Shown here piece after piece: positions 23,359-36,759 of a stretch of DNA of 64,000 nt. The translations under genes and the position numbers were made by a program. Position 1 is the first letter of the stretch. Each line of letters starts with the position of its first letter. The notes under the pieces are model-generated. The model was not told the DNA's origin. It saw only the letters and a program-made list of their open reading frames with translations, and searched no databases. The stretch covers positions 5,570,396 through 5,634,395 of the forward strand of contig JAZAYU010000009.1 in the NCBI GenBank assembly GCA_038501625.1. The letters run 5' to 3'. The stretch is from Corbicula japonica (Eukaryota; Mollusca; Bivalvia; Venerida; Cyrenidae).

Positions 23359-23602
23359 CCCTTTACTTCATGGGATGTGCGGGGCTGTTATCCAGGGGCA
23401 AAAAGTGTAGATCCTGATCAGATGGTATGAAGTAGATCCAGTTTAGGCAGTACATGCAATCTGATCAGGATCTACACTTGTTGCAATCAGATTCACTGGG
23501 TTTTTTTCTGACCTAGGGACAATCAATGACGATCCAGATCAATCGGCACCTCTGTGCACTGGGCGCACATAAAATTAAACCAGTATATATATGGAGTATG
23601 GA
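23359..23602. mobile_element. Family A foldback copy, diverged
   Basis: TTAA then CCCTTTACTTCATGGGATG; inner GTGTAGATCCTGATCAGATG and CTGATCAGGATCTACAC; right end ATGGAGTATGG. Follows a family B copy directly. Confidence 0.6.
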
Positions 23603-24324
23603 CACTATTCGGTGCAGAAGAGAATATATAAGTTAGTTGGTAGTAATGGTAGTAAACAACATGTAGACATCTATTTAGTGTTTGAACTTTTTAAAGCCTT
23701 TATACAAATTTACTTGGAGACTTTAGAATGATAAGAATATGTTCTAAACGCACAAGGTTCTCATGTTTCAAAGTTTGTCTTAATTTATTATCACCTGATA
23801 GTGATATAAGTTTAACCAGGAAGTGTTTCACATCGTACTGTATGTTTATCTGTGACTTAATCTAGATCATTTTGCATATTAGCACACTTTACTGATATGC
23901 TAATTCAAGCACTGTGAACTCTTAATTATCTCCAATAATACACATTGTTAAGTTAATGCTTTTATGTTTGATTTTATTCAGATTATTTAGAAACACAAAA
24001 AACTATTCTTGTTTTTTGTCCAACTTTAATACGTTGTTTTTGTCGTTTTCTATATAAAGAGCACCTATTGTGAATAAAGATTGAAAGATAATGCTAACTA
24101 CAGTGCTACAAGAATGAGGTGTTTTTCAAAAATGAAATTTCAAAAGCAGTAATTTGAAGTGCAGTACGGTCTGTTAAGTATATTGATCTAAATGAGATCA
24201 TCTTATTTAACATTTGTATTTGAAAGACATTCTATTTTCAGAAAAGAAATAGGAAAAGAGACTTTGCTTAAATTATCAGCTTTTATCTAGAAAGAATTGA
24301 ACCCTGTGGGTCATTGCTTTTGAT

Positions 24325-24570
24325 GTAATATTTGCAGCCAGTGTAGATCCAGATCACCCTAAGCATTCTCACAGATCAGGGCCTAGACTTTTTTAGTTTT
24401 ACCGAGTTTAAAAAAATGTTGATTTTACGAAGTTTTGTAAAGTTTGTTTCTCAAAAAACGAAAGCCAATAAATCAAAAAGTAAACAGTGCAGATCCTGAT
24501 CAAGTGTCACGGCTGTGCTGGCGGACGTGGATCTACACTGTTCGCACAGGCGTAAGAAATGTATATAAGG
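24325..24570. repeat. Family A copy, diverged
   Basis: GTGTAGATCCAGATCACC, CAGTGCAGATCCTGATCAAG and GTGGATCTACACTGTTCGCA in the family A order; ends are worn. Confidence 0.5.
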
Positions 24571-24899
24571 TTAAAATTGGTTTCTGGATAATCAGATATT
24601 TCTAAACTGTTTGAAGTATATATTTTGTTTTCTATGCCCCACATGTTAACAATGTCTAATTAGGGAAAATCTAGAGCAATGCCCATTAATTTTGGACATT
24701 TATTAATTAAGAGTACTTTGTCAGAGAACCAAAAGGAGTAAACAAGAGGTCATCCTGAATGACAGCATGTTTTACAGTACAAACATTATTATTTTTAATC
24801 TGACCTTAATCAACAACAGATTTTGGCTAAATGAAAACCATATTTGCATAAGAAATATTTTTTTAAAGTTTAGTGAAAATACTAACAAATGGCAAAGCT

Positions 24900-25540
24900 A
24901 AGGTCAACGTTATGTTTTCATAAAAAATACAAGTACAGCAAAGGGCACAACTCGGTCAAGTGTGACCCTTACCAAAATCTTTTGGCTGAATTATGACTAT
25001 GTTGTCATAAGCTACATAATTTGAAATGTAATGGAGAAATACTAAGATATGACAAAGTAAGAAACTTTAATTGTTCATCACAAAATCTACGTACAGAAAG
25101 GAATGTTACATCCTCATTACACGACCCAGCTGTCATAAGCAATATAATCTGAAAGTTTTAAGAAAAAGAAATCCAGTGTTACGTTTTCGTACAACTGTCA
25201 ATGGTGACCTTTATCTTTTGACATCATAATGACCTTGTTGTCACAAGAAATTAAATTTATAATTTGAAATTTCAAGAAAATAGCAAAGTTGTTGCAGTTT
25301 ACGTGACAAAGTCGAAGTACAAAAGGGGCATAACTCGAAGTACAAAAAAGGGGCATAACTCTGTCAAAGGTGTCATTGACCTTTAGATTTTTGCTTCATC
25401 ACTAAGCAATATGATTTCAAAGTTTGGTGATGAAGAATTAAAAATGGCAAGGTAAACGTTATGTTTTCGTGACGGACGGACCGACGAAAAAGCTTTTTTT
25501 CGACACTTGGCTGTGGGCCACCACTTGTCTGTTGGCCAAC
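24900..25540. repeat. Degenerate array-bearing element
   Basis: Diverged units with GGCAAAG.TAAGGTCAACGTTA, GGGGCATAACTC and a closing GACGGACGGACCGACG resemble the core of the element at 29106-30009. Its terminal hairpin is not recognisable. Confidence 0.5.
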
Positions 25541-26230
25541 GTTACATTTGTGACAAGTATTGACGCATACGCCAGCATAAGGGTCTACGCTACTCTATCA
25601 AGATGATAACTGCAACGTCCATAATTATGAATTAATGAGTAATGAAATGAGCGAATGGCGTGTGAATTACATTAACTCAACAGGTTATTTTCACTTTCCG
25701 CGTTACCGATTCCATGAAGACATTTCATATCTATTATACTAATGGTGAGAATTTTGATATGCTTTCTTCTTAATAAGAATATGTATCTAAACTTAATTTG
25801 AACAATATATCATCTGTTTAATCGCAAGAAAAAGAAGAAAATAATATATTACAACAAAAATTGGCAAGGGATCGTGTGATGTTACATGCATACATAATCG
25901 TATAGGAATTTATATAATCATAAGAAATATTAATCTATGAGTTTTTTTTCAAGGTTTGTGATCCATGTGATCTAAAAGGAATTATTTCGAAAGGATTTTA
26001 ATAAACATGTTTTATTCCAAACAATTTGCACAGGGACACGATTAAGTGCCTTTGTACATGTAGTTAGTTCATTCTATTCACTTCCGTCAAATCCACTTAG
26101 GTAGATCTAAAACAGCAATCATTGACGTTATTTGCTCTAAATCCGCTTATTTTACGTAACAGTCTCGTTTTTCTTTGAATTCATTATATAACAGTTTGGT
26201 GACTGGCGCCTGAATGACTGAGCATATGGG
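25541..26230. other. AT-rich stretch, nothing recognised
   Basis: No long frame, splice-supported exon or repeat seen on either strand. Confidence 0.5.
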
Positions 26231-26280
26231 GTTTATCGCATGTGCGACCAGTGTAGGTCGCTTTTTGGTCAGATCTGTGC

Positions 26281-26418
26281 CCAAGGTTATAAAACTGATC
26301 ATGGAAACCAGTCTCAAATCTCAAGCATCTGATTGGCTGAAATGGCGACCAGTCGCCATTTCAGCCAATCAGATGCTTGAGATTTGAGACTGGTTTCCAA
26401 TCTCAGCTTTATAACCTT
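26281..26418. repeat. Family B palindrome, almost perfect, within a family A copy
   Basis: Arms pair along nearly the whole length, centre GCGACCAGTCGC. A-type sequence lies on both sides (GACCAGTGTAGGTCGC before, GATCTGGATCAACACTGTTT after), so B appears to have entered an A copy. Confidence 0.8.
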
Positions 26419-26930
26419 CAGACCTTAAGGTGAATACCCTGGATCCATTAGATGGCACGGATGAACCGAGACGGTCGATCTGGATCAACACTGTTTGACC
26501 ATGTAAAAACAAGAAGTCGACATTTCTGTGTGCGAATCTGAACCGAACTAGGGTACTTGACGTCTAGTTTCGCTTGAATTACTGTTTAAGTCTTATACGT
26601 TGACTATATGTCTTAACTAATGCCGGTTTCTTTCAACTAGGAAATGAGAATGGTTTCTTTTTCCTTCCATGTCTAGACATACGCTAGAAAACTATTCGAA
26701 ATAATTACAACCTACACTACATTATCATCAGATCGCTTCAACGAACGACTTTTTCTAGAATTCACATTAAAGAATTTCTCGTTATCTTTTATTAGTGCAC
26801 CGTGTCATTTCATCGCTCAGTCACTGGTTGACAATCAGATGGAGGAAATTTCGCGATCATTAACCTGAGTTTGGAGACCAGACTCCATTTCATCTATTCT
26901 CGGCCCAACATCATAAAACTAAATCAGGAG

Positions 26931-28052
26931 CCCAGCAAGCATTATATATCGAGCCAACATCGGACCGATAATGTCTTCAATATCGGCCCATCATCAGAAA
27001 TAGATATCGGCCCACAATCGGCCTTGCAAAGTTGATGTAATATCGGCCCAACATACTTTCCGACATCAAGCCGATATTGTTCCTAGATAAAATCGGCATC
27101 GGCCCATCATCAGATTTTTATATTGGCCCGTCATCAGATTTTTATATCGACCCATCATCAGATTTTTATTTCCACCCATCATCAGACTTCTATATCGACC
27201 CATCATCAGATTTCTATATCAGCTTGGCATAAAATTTCATTATCGGCTCTAGAAAAGAGCATTTTCCCCTGCAAATTCATTCTTGCAAAAATTTACACAA
27301 TGATTCAAAAAATCAGATAAAATGTGATCTTTTTACTTGGCTCATCTAAAATCTTTATTCGCGTAATAAACTTTATCTAATCATATTTTGATTTTGCATA
27401 GAACAAAGTCGCGAAAAATTGTGACAATTGTAAACTGATGTGCCAGCACATTTACTGCAAAAGTAACATAATAAAACGGAAAGAAAAATGACTGAAAATA
27501 GGAACTACAATAAATGATTAAGTAAAATTTCAAAACTTAATGGCAATTACCGAGTATATCACTGAAAGTATTACGATTTTAAATTTCGTGTTGCATACGT
27601 CGCAGCTAGTCCCGAAGTGAATGAAGAGAATAAACTAATTAAAAGTTAAACATTTTTGTCCGAATAATTTCACAATATTAAATTTTTTACCAGATCGAAT
27701 TTTAAAAATAAATATAGAACATAAAGTTACCGGTTTCCAACGCGTCTTCTTCATTTCTGTATCTGACACCCTCCCCGCAGAGTTGTCGATTTGTGGATGT
27801 ACGTTCGTATATCACACCGCAATTGGGCCGATATTGAAAGATCCGACTTTTTAAAATGAGAATAAGTATGAGAAATTGACGCTAAAATTTGACGGAAAAT
27901 ATGGCAAATATCAATAAAATATAGAACGGAAAATATTTTCACTATATAATTGCACTATACAGTTGGATGCTTATATCGGGAATATATCGGACCAATAACA
28001 TAAACTGATATCAGCAAGCCTATATTGGCCCGATATACCTGTGCTTGCTGGG
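26931..28052. mobile_element. 1.1-kb element with CCCAGCAAGCA TIRs inside a family B palindrome
   Basis: The ends CCCAGCAAGCA and TGCTTGCTGGG split a family B copy: the left part ends AAATCAGGAG and the right part starts AGACCAGTCTC, restoring the B sequence GGAGACCAG. The target duplication is 2 bp (AG) or 3 bp (GAG), ambiguous because of the terminal GGG. Subterminal sequence at both ends is rich in ATATCGG/GGCCCGATAT motifs. Inside the left end is a run of about six 27-bp units with CCCATCATCAGATTTTTATA (26985-27240). No coding frame of note. Confidence 0.65.
27000..27240 (+). repeat. Approx. 27-bp tandem repeat
   Basis: Repeated CCCATCATCAGATTT blocks with period about 27 bp near the left end of the element. 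They give a low-complexity open frame (ISTHHQ repeats) that is not a gene. Confidence 0.7.
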
Positions 28053-28738
28053 AGACCAGTCTCAGATCTCACCGTTCGCCATTTCAACCAATCAGTTGCT
28101 TGAGATTTGAGACTGGTTTCCAATCTCGGATTTGTTATCTTCGGCATTATAAGTTACTAGTACAGTTGGACGTCTGATGTGTTTGGGGAGTTAGGCTGGT
28201 CCGATGAAGCAGTGTCTTCGGTTGCTAAAGGAAGGTCAATCCTATCTCAGCTGGGTCCGCACTACCTCACTGGTAAAAATGCAAGAACAATCGACCAAAG
28301 CACCCTAAATGTTCAACGCAAATTAGCTGTAACCTACCTGTTAAACGCGGATTCCGACAAATCGACATTTTTCATTCCTGGAAAGTTGCTTGGTCTTCAC
28401 TGATGCAATACATAGAACATTCAGAAACTTCTTAAACTTTGCGGTTAATGATGACAAATTGCTTCGATTAGAATAATGAATGACTTTGAAATTGCTTGTA
28501 CTTCCTTAAGTAATGAGAAATTGTATGTAATGTACACATCGAAATAATTTGAACAATGTGTCAGCTGTATTTGCATATGTACGCAATTTGCATAACATTA
28601 TAATAAAATTAGCATTTTCTTGAATGAAATTTGCAAAATAAGTATTCGTTTTCATACTTCAAAACAGGTACTCGTTCAGTATCAAGATAAAAAAATCCAT
28701 GTTCTCGGTACTTGTTATTTGATTTTATTTTAATTAGT

Positions 28739-28811
28739 TTAGTAGTAGTAGTATCAGTAGCAGTAGCAAAGTAGTAGCAACAGCAGCAGAAGAAGCAGCA
28801 GCTGTAGCAGT
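28739..28811 (+). repeat. Imperfect TAG/CAG trinucleotide tract
   Basis: AGTAGTAGTAGTATCAGTAG and GCAACAGCAGCAGAAGAAGC. The neighbouring 28400-29100 is AT-rich with nothing else recognised. Confidence 0.8.
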
Positions 28812-29105
28812 AGAATTTGAAGTAAAAGTATAGTAGCACTGTTATTTTGATAGCTATTTAATTTAGTTCAACAAAACTTTGTATTCAAATCCAATCTTAA
28901 ATTATAGTGTGGGAAAGCATGGTAAATGATTTGCAGTAAAGATGGAAATTAAAAGTGCGTTAAAACGCACAAGATAAGTTGATAAAATGAAATTTTCTAT
29001 CAAATAAAGCCCAACATTTGTGTTTTCTCGATCATTATAATATTATATTCAATGCAAAACGCTGGTTCAGAGGGGGTGGGGCGGATGCGACCCAAACCAA
29101 ATCAA

Positions 29106-30009
29106 CTAGATGGGTGTTCAGTTGAACACTTGTGTCGCCCTCTGGTGCTGTCGGAATAAAAATGCAAGTACAAAAAGGGGCATAACTCCATCAAATGAGA
29201 CCTTGACCTTAAGAATATAGTACCGTGAGGAGCGTATTGTCATAGGGAATATAATTTGAAAGTTTGATGAAGAAATATTAATAAATGGCAAAGTTATAGC
29301 CAACGTTAAGTTTTCATATAAATGGGGAATAACTCCATCAAGTGTGACCTTGACCTAAAGAATGTGGTATTATCAGGAGCAAGTTGTGAAAAGGAATATA
29401 ATTTGAAAGTTTGATGAAGAAATATGAAGAAATGGCAAAGTTATAGCCAATGTTAAGTTTTCGTAAAAAGGGAAATAACTCCATCAAATGTGACCTTGAC
29501 CTAAAGAATGTGGTATCATCATGAGCGTGTAGTCATAAGGAATATAATTTGTAAGTTTGATGTAAAAATATTAAGAAATGACAAAGTTATAGCCAACGTT
29601 AAGTTTTCGTGTAAAAATCCATATACAAAAAGGGGCATAACTCCATCAAATGTGACCTTGACCTTGAGAATTTTGCAACATCTTGAGTGTGTTGTCATAA
29701 GCAATATAATTTGAAAGTTTGATGAAAAAAATATGAAGAAATGACAAAATTATAGCCAACGTTAAGTTTTCGTGTAAAAATCCAAGTACAAAAAGGGGCA
29801 TAACTCCATCAAATGTGACTTGATCTTGAGAATTTGGCATCATCTCGAGCGTGTTGTCATAAGCAATATAATTTGCAAGTTTGATAAAAAAATATTAAGA
29901 AATGGCAAAGTTATAGCCAACGTTAAGTTTTCGTGACAAACCGACGGACCGACGGACGGACGGACAAAGCGGTCCCTATGTACCGCCGTTTCTTCGAAAG
30001 GGCGACACA
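29106..30009 (-). mobile_element. Helentron-like element, hairpin-CTAG end
   Basis: On the - strand it begins TTTTTGTGTCGCCCTTTCG, then CCGTCCGTCCGTCGG. It ends AGGGCGACACAA, hairpin GTGTTC-AACT-GAACAC, CCAT, CTAG|TT. The core has about five units of 146-165 bp with AACTTAACGTTGGCTATAAC and AGGTCAAGGTCAC on that strand. The hairpin 4 bases before CTAG|T is a textbook Helitron-type 3' end. Confidence 0.7.
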
Positions 30010-32555
30010 AAAAGGTTGACTGTTCAAAACTGTACAAAATGCAAATGATTTCTTTCAGTCTCCATTTGTCAGCAGAATCGCTTCATGCCAGATAAGACAA
30101 TTTGCCTCATGTTTTGTTTTGGCCTCTGGTTTCGCCCCTGGTATGATTGCTCAAAGGAGCGAGTCGGTTACAAATGCCATTAGAAATTTAACAAATATTT
30201 CCTATTCTTTGAGAAGTTTCGCAAAATCATGTCAGCTCATTTTCTAACAGCTTAACACTCAATAAATGTACTGCTCTCGGTAAAAAGGAGAATTAAGAAT
30301 ACTTTTCTAGGGCAATATCTTATTTGAAGTATAAAGTTTTTATATCTTGAGCGTTAATGAAGAAAAGTTGAAGGATAACACCCTAGTTTTCTTGTCTATC
30401 TGAATAAAAAAAAACTATTTATAAACGGTCACGGTATGGCAAGGATTTAAGCCGCGTTTAAACATGACAGTTATGATTTTTTTTAAGTTAAACATCCTAC
30501 CAAAAATTCAGTTTAATTGTTTAAGTTCCTGAAATCGTGTTGCTCTTTTTTCTAAAAATAAACACACGTCTAATATATTCGTTCCGTTTATGGAAAAGAT
30601 GTCTTACGTTCCATCCAACTGCTGTCATCAAATAATCGAACGCAGTGTTGGTCGGATATGATTTCATTTTAAAATGATTTAGAGATTATAGGTGTTTATG
30701 TATCCCTCGAAGAAGGTTTAATTAAACATGTTTACAAATAAGACTTACAAAACACACACACACACACACGCACACACACGCACACACACACACACACACA
30801 CACACCATTATGTCATTTTTCAAAGGTGAGAGGGGCGTTACACTGGGAATAAACAACAACAACAACAACAACAAGACTTGCGATCGGCGAATCAAATAGC
30901 CAATGTCAAGAATTTTAAAACGAACTCAGTGCTGTTATTTGAAGGTCGTTTAGCACGATACTCACGTATGTTAATAGGACATTTAAAATTACTATTGTTT
31001 TAAAATTTCTACCAGTTTCAGGATTTATTGTTTGATCACCCCAAGGATTAAAGTTTGACTGTGTTCTCTATGATACGCAGGTTTTATCTTCTCAGATCAA
31101 CTGTCAAACTTATTTTCTATTCAGTTCCAGCCATTAGGGCTAGGCGGCGTTGACAGTATTATGCATTTTCATTACTGCCTATAAACAGGATAAATCAGAC
31201 AAGCCTGCAAAATTTTCATATTTGTCGTGTTCGGTGGCTTTCAAAGTTCTGTTTTCATCTACCAGAATAAACGTTGATATCATGTTTTTTTGCGATCTAA
31301 AAACTGAACCCGGTCACAAAATTGAAAATGCCGAATCGCGTTTATTTGATCTGTTAAACCAACAATTTACGCACGCTGACTAACCAGTGCGTATTTACCG
31401 CAAGAAAATTTAGTGTGTACCTGTGTTTGGTCGCGGTTTCTTGGACAGAACATCATTTCTTGGTAAAAAATAATTCGAATGGGACTTAAAACTGGCTTCA
31501 CACGAGGCAGACCACTGAACAGCCAGCTTAATCCTACAGAAAGTATGCCGAAATTACTCCACGGCCCTTGCACCGCACCACAACATTCCGTTCCTCCAAA
31601 ATAATATTTTCTTCAGTTGCAGGTAAAAAAGGAACAAGTTTTATCGAATTAATGGTAGTCATTTGAATGACTGTCAGAAATCTTAACATTTGTTAAAAAC
31701 AAAGTGCGTGAAGTAGGGGTTTATATTAATTTTAATCGTTTAACAAATTCCTTATTTTTTTTTATCTCTTATTCGTTTAAAACATACCTTTTTGTATCTC
31801 ACACTTTCTTTAACTGTATATCTATGAAGTTAAGGTGCGTAGCACATGGCAGGCCACGTGTATGTGAACCAGACAAGAATAAACAAAGATCCCACTGCTA
31901 CTACAAATTATCCGAAATACGGACGAGACTATCCCCGGGTAACGAACAAAGCTATATTCGGGTCTCGATTGTTCACATTCATTTTTGATTTGACAAAATC
32001 TGTGATGTCGCATAAATTAACTTTCTAAAATGAAACAAGAGGACTATATATTATTAAAGTCTTTGAATTAAGAATTAATATTTTAAAAATAAATTGTACT
32101 AAAAAAATCAACAAAAAACGTGCACGTTTCGAAGAAAAGTATAAAACTTGAAATATTACGGTAGTATGAGAAAATTGACATGCCAATATTTCAAATATAA
32201 AGGTCGTTGTCCTACAATTTCTTAATTGCTCAACTAATTATCTGTTATGTTTTATGACGCGAGAAAGTAATTTCGAGAATTTTATAAGTTTTCTAAAGGA
32301 TTGTGTGCAAAACCGCGGAAAAGTGAATATCAAAATACTGAACAAGTAAGGAGAAGTTTTGCAGTTTGTGGTTTTCGTGACGGAGGACCCGGAAATAAAA
32401 AACTGAATGGTTATGTCATTGATCTATCAACATGTTAGCCAACTACTGGATTGGTTTCACAAAAGGGAAACATTGTTATCCAATTAAAATAACTGAATCA
32501 GTTTTGGTGAGATTTTAAATTGAAATTCGTTAAACCGACGTGGAAACTTGCTTTG
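30010..32555. other. Mostly unrecognised sequence
   Basis: Apart from the microsatellites there are only short frames, e.g. 31150-31383 (77 aa) and 31704-31988, without family signatures. Nothing supports a gene. Confidence 0.4.
30751..30874 (+). repeat. (CA)n and (CAA)n microsatellites
   Basis: (CA)n with a few CG steps at 30751-30806, then a separate (ACA)n at 30852-30874. Confidence 0.95.
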
Positions 32556-32698
32556 GGCCCAGGATCATGAAACTAAATCTGGTGACCAGTGTCAAATCTC
32601 AAGTATCTGAATGGCTGAAATGGCGACTGGTCGCCATTTCAGCCAGTCAGATGCTTGAGATTTGAGACTGTTCTCCAATTTATTTTTAATATTTAGGA
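32556..32698. repeat. Family B palindrome
   Basis: GGGCCCAGGATCATGAAACTA left, centre GGCGACTGGTCGCC, right arm worn at the end. Confidence 0.7.
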
Positions 32699-33826
32699 TC
32701 GGTTATCTCGGATAAAGAATATTCTTAATGAATCGTTAAACACGATATAAAACACGAAATAAATTTCGATTCCTAGTAATTATCTTCCTAATAATAATAA
32801 ATTTATTTTTTTTTAAAGTCGACGTACTACAAATCTTTTGAAATATGAATGAGAAATTTACACCGCGTACCTAAATGCGTGGGTTGTAAGCTACCACGAT
32901 TTAAATGTCAGGTGGGTTGTTGGGTTGTTGATTTCAATGTTTAATAATTATGCTGCTCCGCCCAGCAGCGTACATCTAAGACATCCAGAAATAAGATAAT
33001 AATTGATTTTGTGCAGGGATAGTCTACAAGATAAAACACGAGATGACACCGAATTTACTAAACAATTACAGATATTACATGTGTACGTATCACCTATCCT
33101 TAAAACGGATTTCGAAATGTTTTATTTTTATTTTTAAATTTATAAACACGTCACCTTTAATCGTATGATTACAACAAGGATTGTAGTATATTGAACATTT
33201 CTTGTTATTCCAGACTATTCTTATAGATATTGCGGTTTTGCGGTCAGACTAAGCAAATATGTTCGTAATCATGTGTTAAATTATATTTGGGGGTTATCTA
33301 GGGCTTGTGCCTTCATGACGTTCTGTCATGAAACATTCTTAAAATATTCAGAACAAATTGTAAATTTCATAAAATTTTAATAAATTATTAACATTACAAA
33401 TTCTTTTAAATTCCGATCTTAATAATGACGCTTCGTTTGTCAACTTTTATGTAATAAAAAGCGTTAGTTCCACTTAAAAAGTTGAAACTGTGTCATATAT
33501 ATTCAGCTGTCAGTCATCACACAGATTTCAGCTATTCCCTGAGTATAACAATAAATACGAACACAAATTATTGTACAGACTTTACCAATAAACGGCAGTG
33601 TGTATACCGGTAGTTCCAAGAAACAGAAATAAATGTCACGTACACCGATCCACAGTGATTCACATTTCGACCTCACAGAACAATAGTAATCTGTTAACCA
33701 GGCCCCGGTTTTTCTCCTTCTGTCATCCCCTCATCTTCGCCGTCCCCGGCCGCCGTCATACCGGTCAGAGAAATCCGGTCTCTCCTTCCACGAAATTAGT
33801 TCCTTTTTTCTGTTATCACAGATCTC

Positions 33827-34564
33827 TCAAAAAAGGTAAGGATAGTCCTTTATATAACTTTTCAATGGTTTCGGCAGAGGAAGTTTTTCCACTAGTGATG
33901 GTACATCCGACGAACTTGTCGCCGGCAGAGATCTAGTTATTAATGTCCGTGTTAAATGTTTTAAAGATGGTACATCATGTTCCTTTGGCTTTAACATCAC
34001 AATAGGCAAGTCTTTTTTACCCGTTTTATCCAAAAATCGGCACTGTTCGGATTTCTTACCCCGACTTTTCCGTACATAGAAGTCAAGTAACTGTAGAAGC
34101 GATTGAAATCTTGGCATATGAGATTTCGACCTCTCGTCAGAGTCTAGCGAAAATCGTCCATGTTCGTAAAATACACGAATCGATGTGGGTCCTCTTCTTG
34201 TTTTAACACTAATCGTATAGAGATATTTAGGGTCCGAACTGTCTCGAATCAAAAAGGTTCCTACGGAACATGGCTTAAGAAGAAGTTTAGCCTCCGTACT
34301 GTCGGCGTCGGGATAATAAAAACACCCATGGGTGAGTACACATTTCGTCTCCAGTTGAACAAAAAAATCTTTTTCACAGTAGTAATCGTCGCCATTTCGA
34401 TGAATTGACGTTAACGGCGTTGATTGTCGCAAGGATTTGGAGTGGCTCAATGCTACTTCTAAATGTTTCGGATTGCCAGTTTCTCCGTTCCCGGCGGCTT
34501 GGCAATTTATGTCTTGCCGACCCGACATACAAACTGTACGATCTACACACACGGGACCACCCAT
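33827..34564 (-). CDS. SOCS2: SOCS2/CISH-like suppressor of cytokine signalling
   Basis: Single-exon ORF of 245 aa, ATG at 34564 and stop at 33827-33829, with an in-frame TGA shortly upstream of the ATG that fixes the start. Residues about 79-168 form an SH2 domain. It contains GTFLIRDSSDPKYLYTISVKT with the phosphotyrosine-binding Arg107, and then RGPTSIRVFY and FSLDSD, which match the CISH/SOCS2 subgroup. Residues about 198-245 form a SOCS box: BC-box SLKHLTRTLI (elongin B/C contact) and Cul-box LPLP at 228-231, ending LKSYIKDYPYLF. Such proteins bind phosphorylated JAK/STAT-pathway receptors and recruit a cullin-5 ubiquitin ligase. The first 75 residues are non-conserved. No intron interrupts the coding region. 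Whether it is orthologous to SOCS2 or to CISH cannot be decided by eye; symbol given as closest type. Confidence 0.93.
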   Translation of the reverse strand: MGGPVCVDRTVCMSGRQDINCQAAGNGETGNPKHLEVALSHSKSLRQSTPLTSIHRNGDDYYCEKDFFVQLETKCVLTHGCFYYPDADSTEAKLLLKPCSVGTFLIRDSSDPKYLYTISVKTRRGPTSIRVFYEHGRFSLDSDERSKSHMPRFQSLLQLLDFYVRKSRGKKSEQCRFLDKTGKKDLPIVMLKPKEHDVPSLKHLTRTLITRSLPATSSSDVPSLVEKLPLPKPLKSYIKDYPYLF

Positions 34565-35689
34565 AAGGTTTGTTTGTAGCTTTGTTAAAAAATAATTTCT
34601 GAACGTTCAGAATATTAGCTATCAGCTTTTAAAGTCACTCTGTCGCTGTCAATACTTCAAATGAAGAACATTCAACATTACAACTTATTTTATTTCCTCA
34701 ATAATTCCACAGAAACCCATTTATCCGTAGAAATCAGCTGTTATTTAAAACCTTTCGTTCGTTCTGAGTTGGTTTTATCATCGTACTTTATACCGAGAAT
34801 ACACCGTTTTCTAGGAATGAAGTTATAGTAATGCGGTCAAAAGGGCAAATCTATATTTAGAATATCGGTTTTTCCATTTAGTGCGCAAAATGATACAGTA
34901 GCGTAACACACCTGCGATTTCACGATAGACATTTAATTAAATAAATGGCAATGAAAATACAAACGGTATTGCTTGTGTGATATTGAATTAGCCTAAATGT
35001 TTTGTATTCTTTGTATTATCAACTTTCATTTTAACATTTTCTTCGTCTGGTTCTCGGTTACAGGGCGAGAAACCAGACCGTCTGCGCATTTTCAAAAATG
35101 TGAAATGAATGTAGATTTAGTAAACCTTTTTATCAGTAATATTTTCACAAAATATTAAATTTTCACAAAATATTAAAAGGTTACGTGTCAGAATTTTGCT
35201 GGAAACCGTCCAAATTTAACAACGAACAAAGCAAGGGTCAATTTAATGTTAAATGTTCAATATAATTTTGTCGGATATAATTATTTAAAATGATCGGAGC
35301 TATCAGAAACATAGGAGAAATGAAAATTATGCGGCCAAACATTGTGCATTTTAATGAAATAGAAGCTCCACTTATTGGCAGACTATAAAATACAAGTAGT
35401 AACCTGGTTATAGAAAAAATATTTTCATGCAAAGATTCGGCCTTGGTGAGGGGTGGGGCGTTTGGCTTATGCCGTCTCCCCCTATATCCAACTTCAGCTG
35501 GTCCCAAAAGGAATGCATATTTTACTTTTATAAATAACAAACAATTCTTTATATCCTTATCATCCCATAATCCGGTGCTAATATTACTTGCGTCACTGTC
35601 GCTCATAGCTTATAGTAGGATCATTGTGATCTACTTGTGTTTATGATTCTCAAAACTGTTCTTGAAAATGCAAGCTTGGTCCAGGCCTA

Positions 35690-35850
35690 TTACTTCTCCA
35701 TATATACGCATTTTACGCATGTGCGACCAGTGTAGATCCAGATCAGCCGGCACATCCGTGCCGTCTGATCAGGATCTGCACTGATCGCATTTTGGTCAAA
35801 AATAACCTAACAATATTCAAAAAGCAAACAGTGCAGATCCTGACCAGACG
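35690..35850. repeat. Family A, left two-thirds
   Basis: CTCCATATATACGCATTTTA, GCGACCAGTGTAGATCCAGA and CTGATCAGGATCTGCACTGA are present; the copy breaks off after GATCCTGACCAGACG. Confidence 0.6.
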
Positions 35851-36759
35851 CTTATTTCTGCACAAAATACGGATTAATACGGTTTTTGGGAATTGTTTCT
35901 CCCATGTACTTGTGCTTCTCGAACAAACTGCTGCGCGGCGTAGAGTCTATTCGTTCGGGCTCTGGAAATACAGGAAATACAGAAACTTTATGCTGGAAAC
36001 TATTCCATCGTATTTACCGGTAAATAGACACAAATTCTTTGGAACAACAACAACAACATGATTTCTAAATTCTGGGTTATTTGATCATTTATTGTGTTGT
36101 TTTTCGTATTAGGCAAGACCTTTCGATGGATTTTGGATAGTCAAGGGTGTAACCGGTGGGATGAGTGTAGGGTGGGGACCTACTCCGCAAGCGTCTTTGC
36201 CTTATCGGCCTTTTGTCATCACGAAAAGATTACGATTGATTACGATTTAGGTGTTGCCTTTTGTTCTTTTCCCGTTCCTTAACGTTCAAAAGAAGGCGCG
36301 AAAACGCGTGCGACAAATCTACAGGTAGGCCTAAACCTGTCGTTCTTTTGCCATTGTTATTTCGACTCAAGGCTTGATTTTATGGCAGAGAAAAGTCGAC
36401 AAACCGACAAGATGATTACAGATATTGTCTTTCGTTAGGTTTTATTTCGACCCCGCCAGAACGAAAAAACAGAACGTCATTAAAATAAGACAACGTGGGT
36501 TTTAACTAACGTTGCTGAGATCGAAGCGAAGGCGCGAAGGTGAATATATGCGATACGTGGAGACGGTAGAGAAAACGCGAAAATACGACATCACGTTGAT
36601 CTTCGATGCCGTAGACACGACGGTACGAACATTCGCCTAGCATTAAATATTTTCACCTAAACAACAAGGTTCTGTGCCACTGTTTGGCCGCATTTTTCTC
36701 CTGTTCATGCGATCGTGCCTATCTTGTTCTTTGCATAATTTGTCATCGTTACTTCAACA

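Noticed and set aside
27123..27320. 65-codon frame with ISTHHQ repeats
   Set aside because: Produced by the 27-bp tandem repeat.
33598..33936. 112-codon frame on the + strand
   Set aside because: Antisense overlap with the SOCS gene's 3' end; no family signature.
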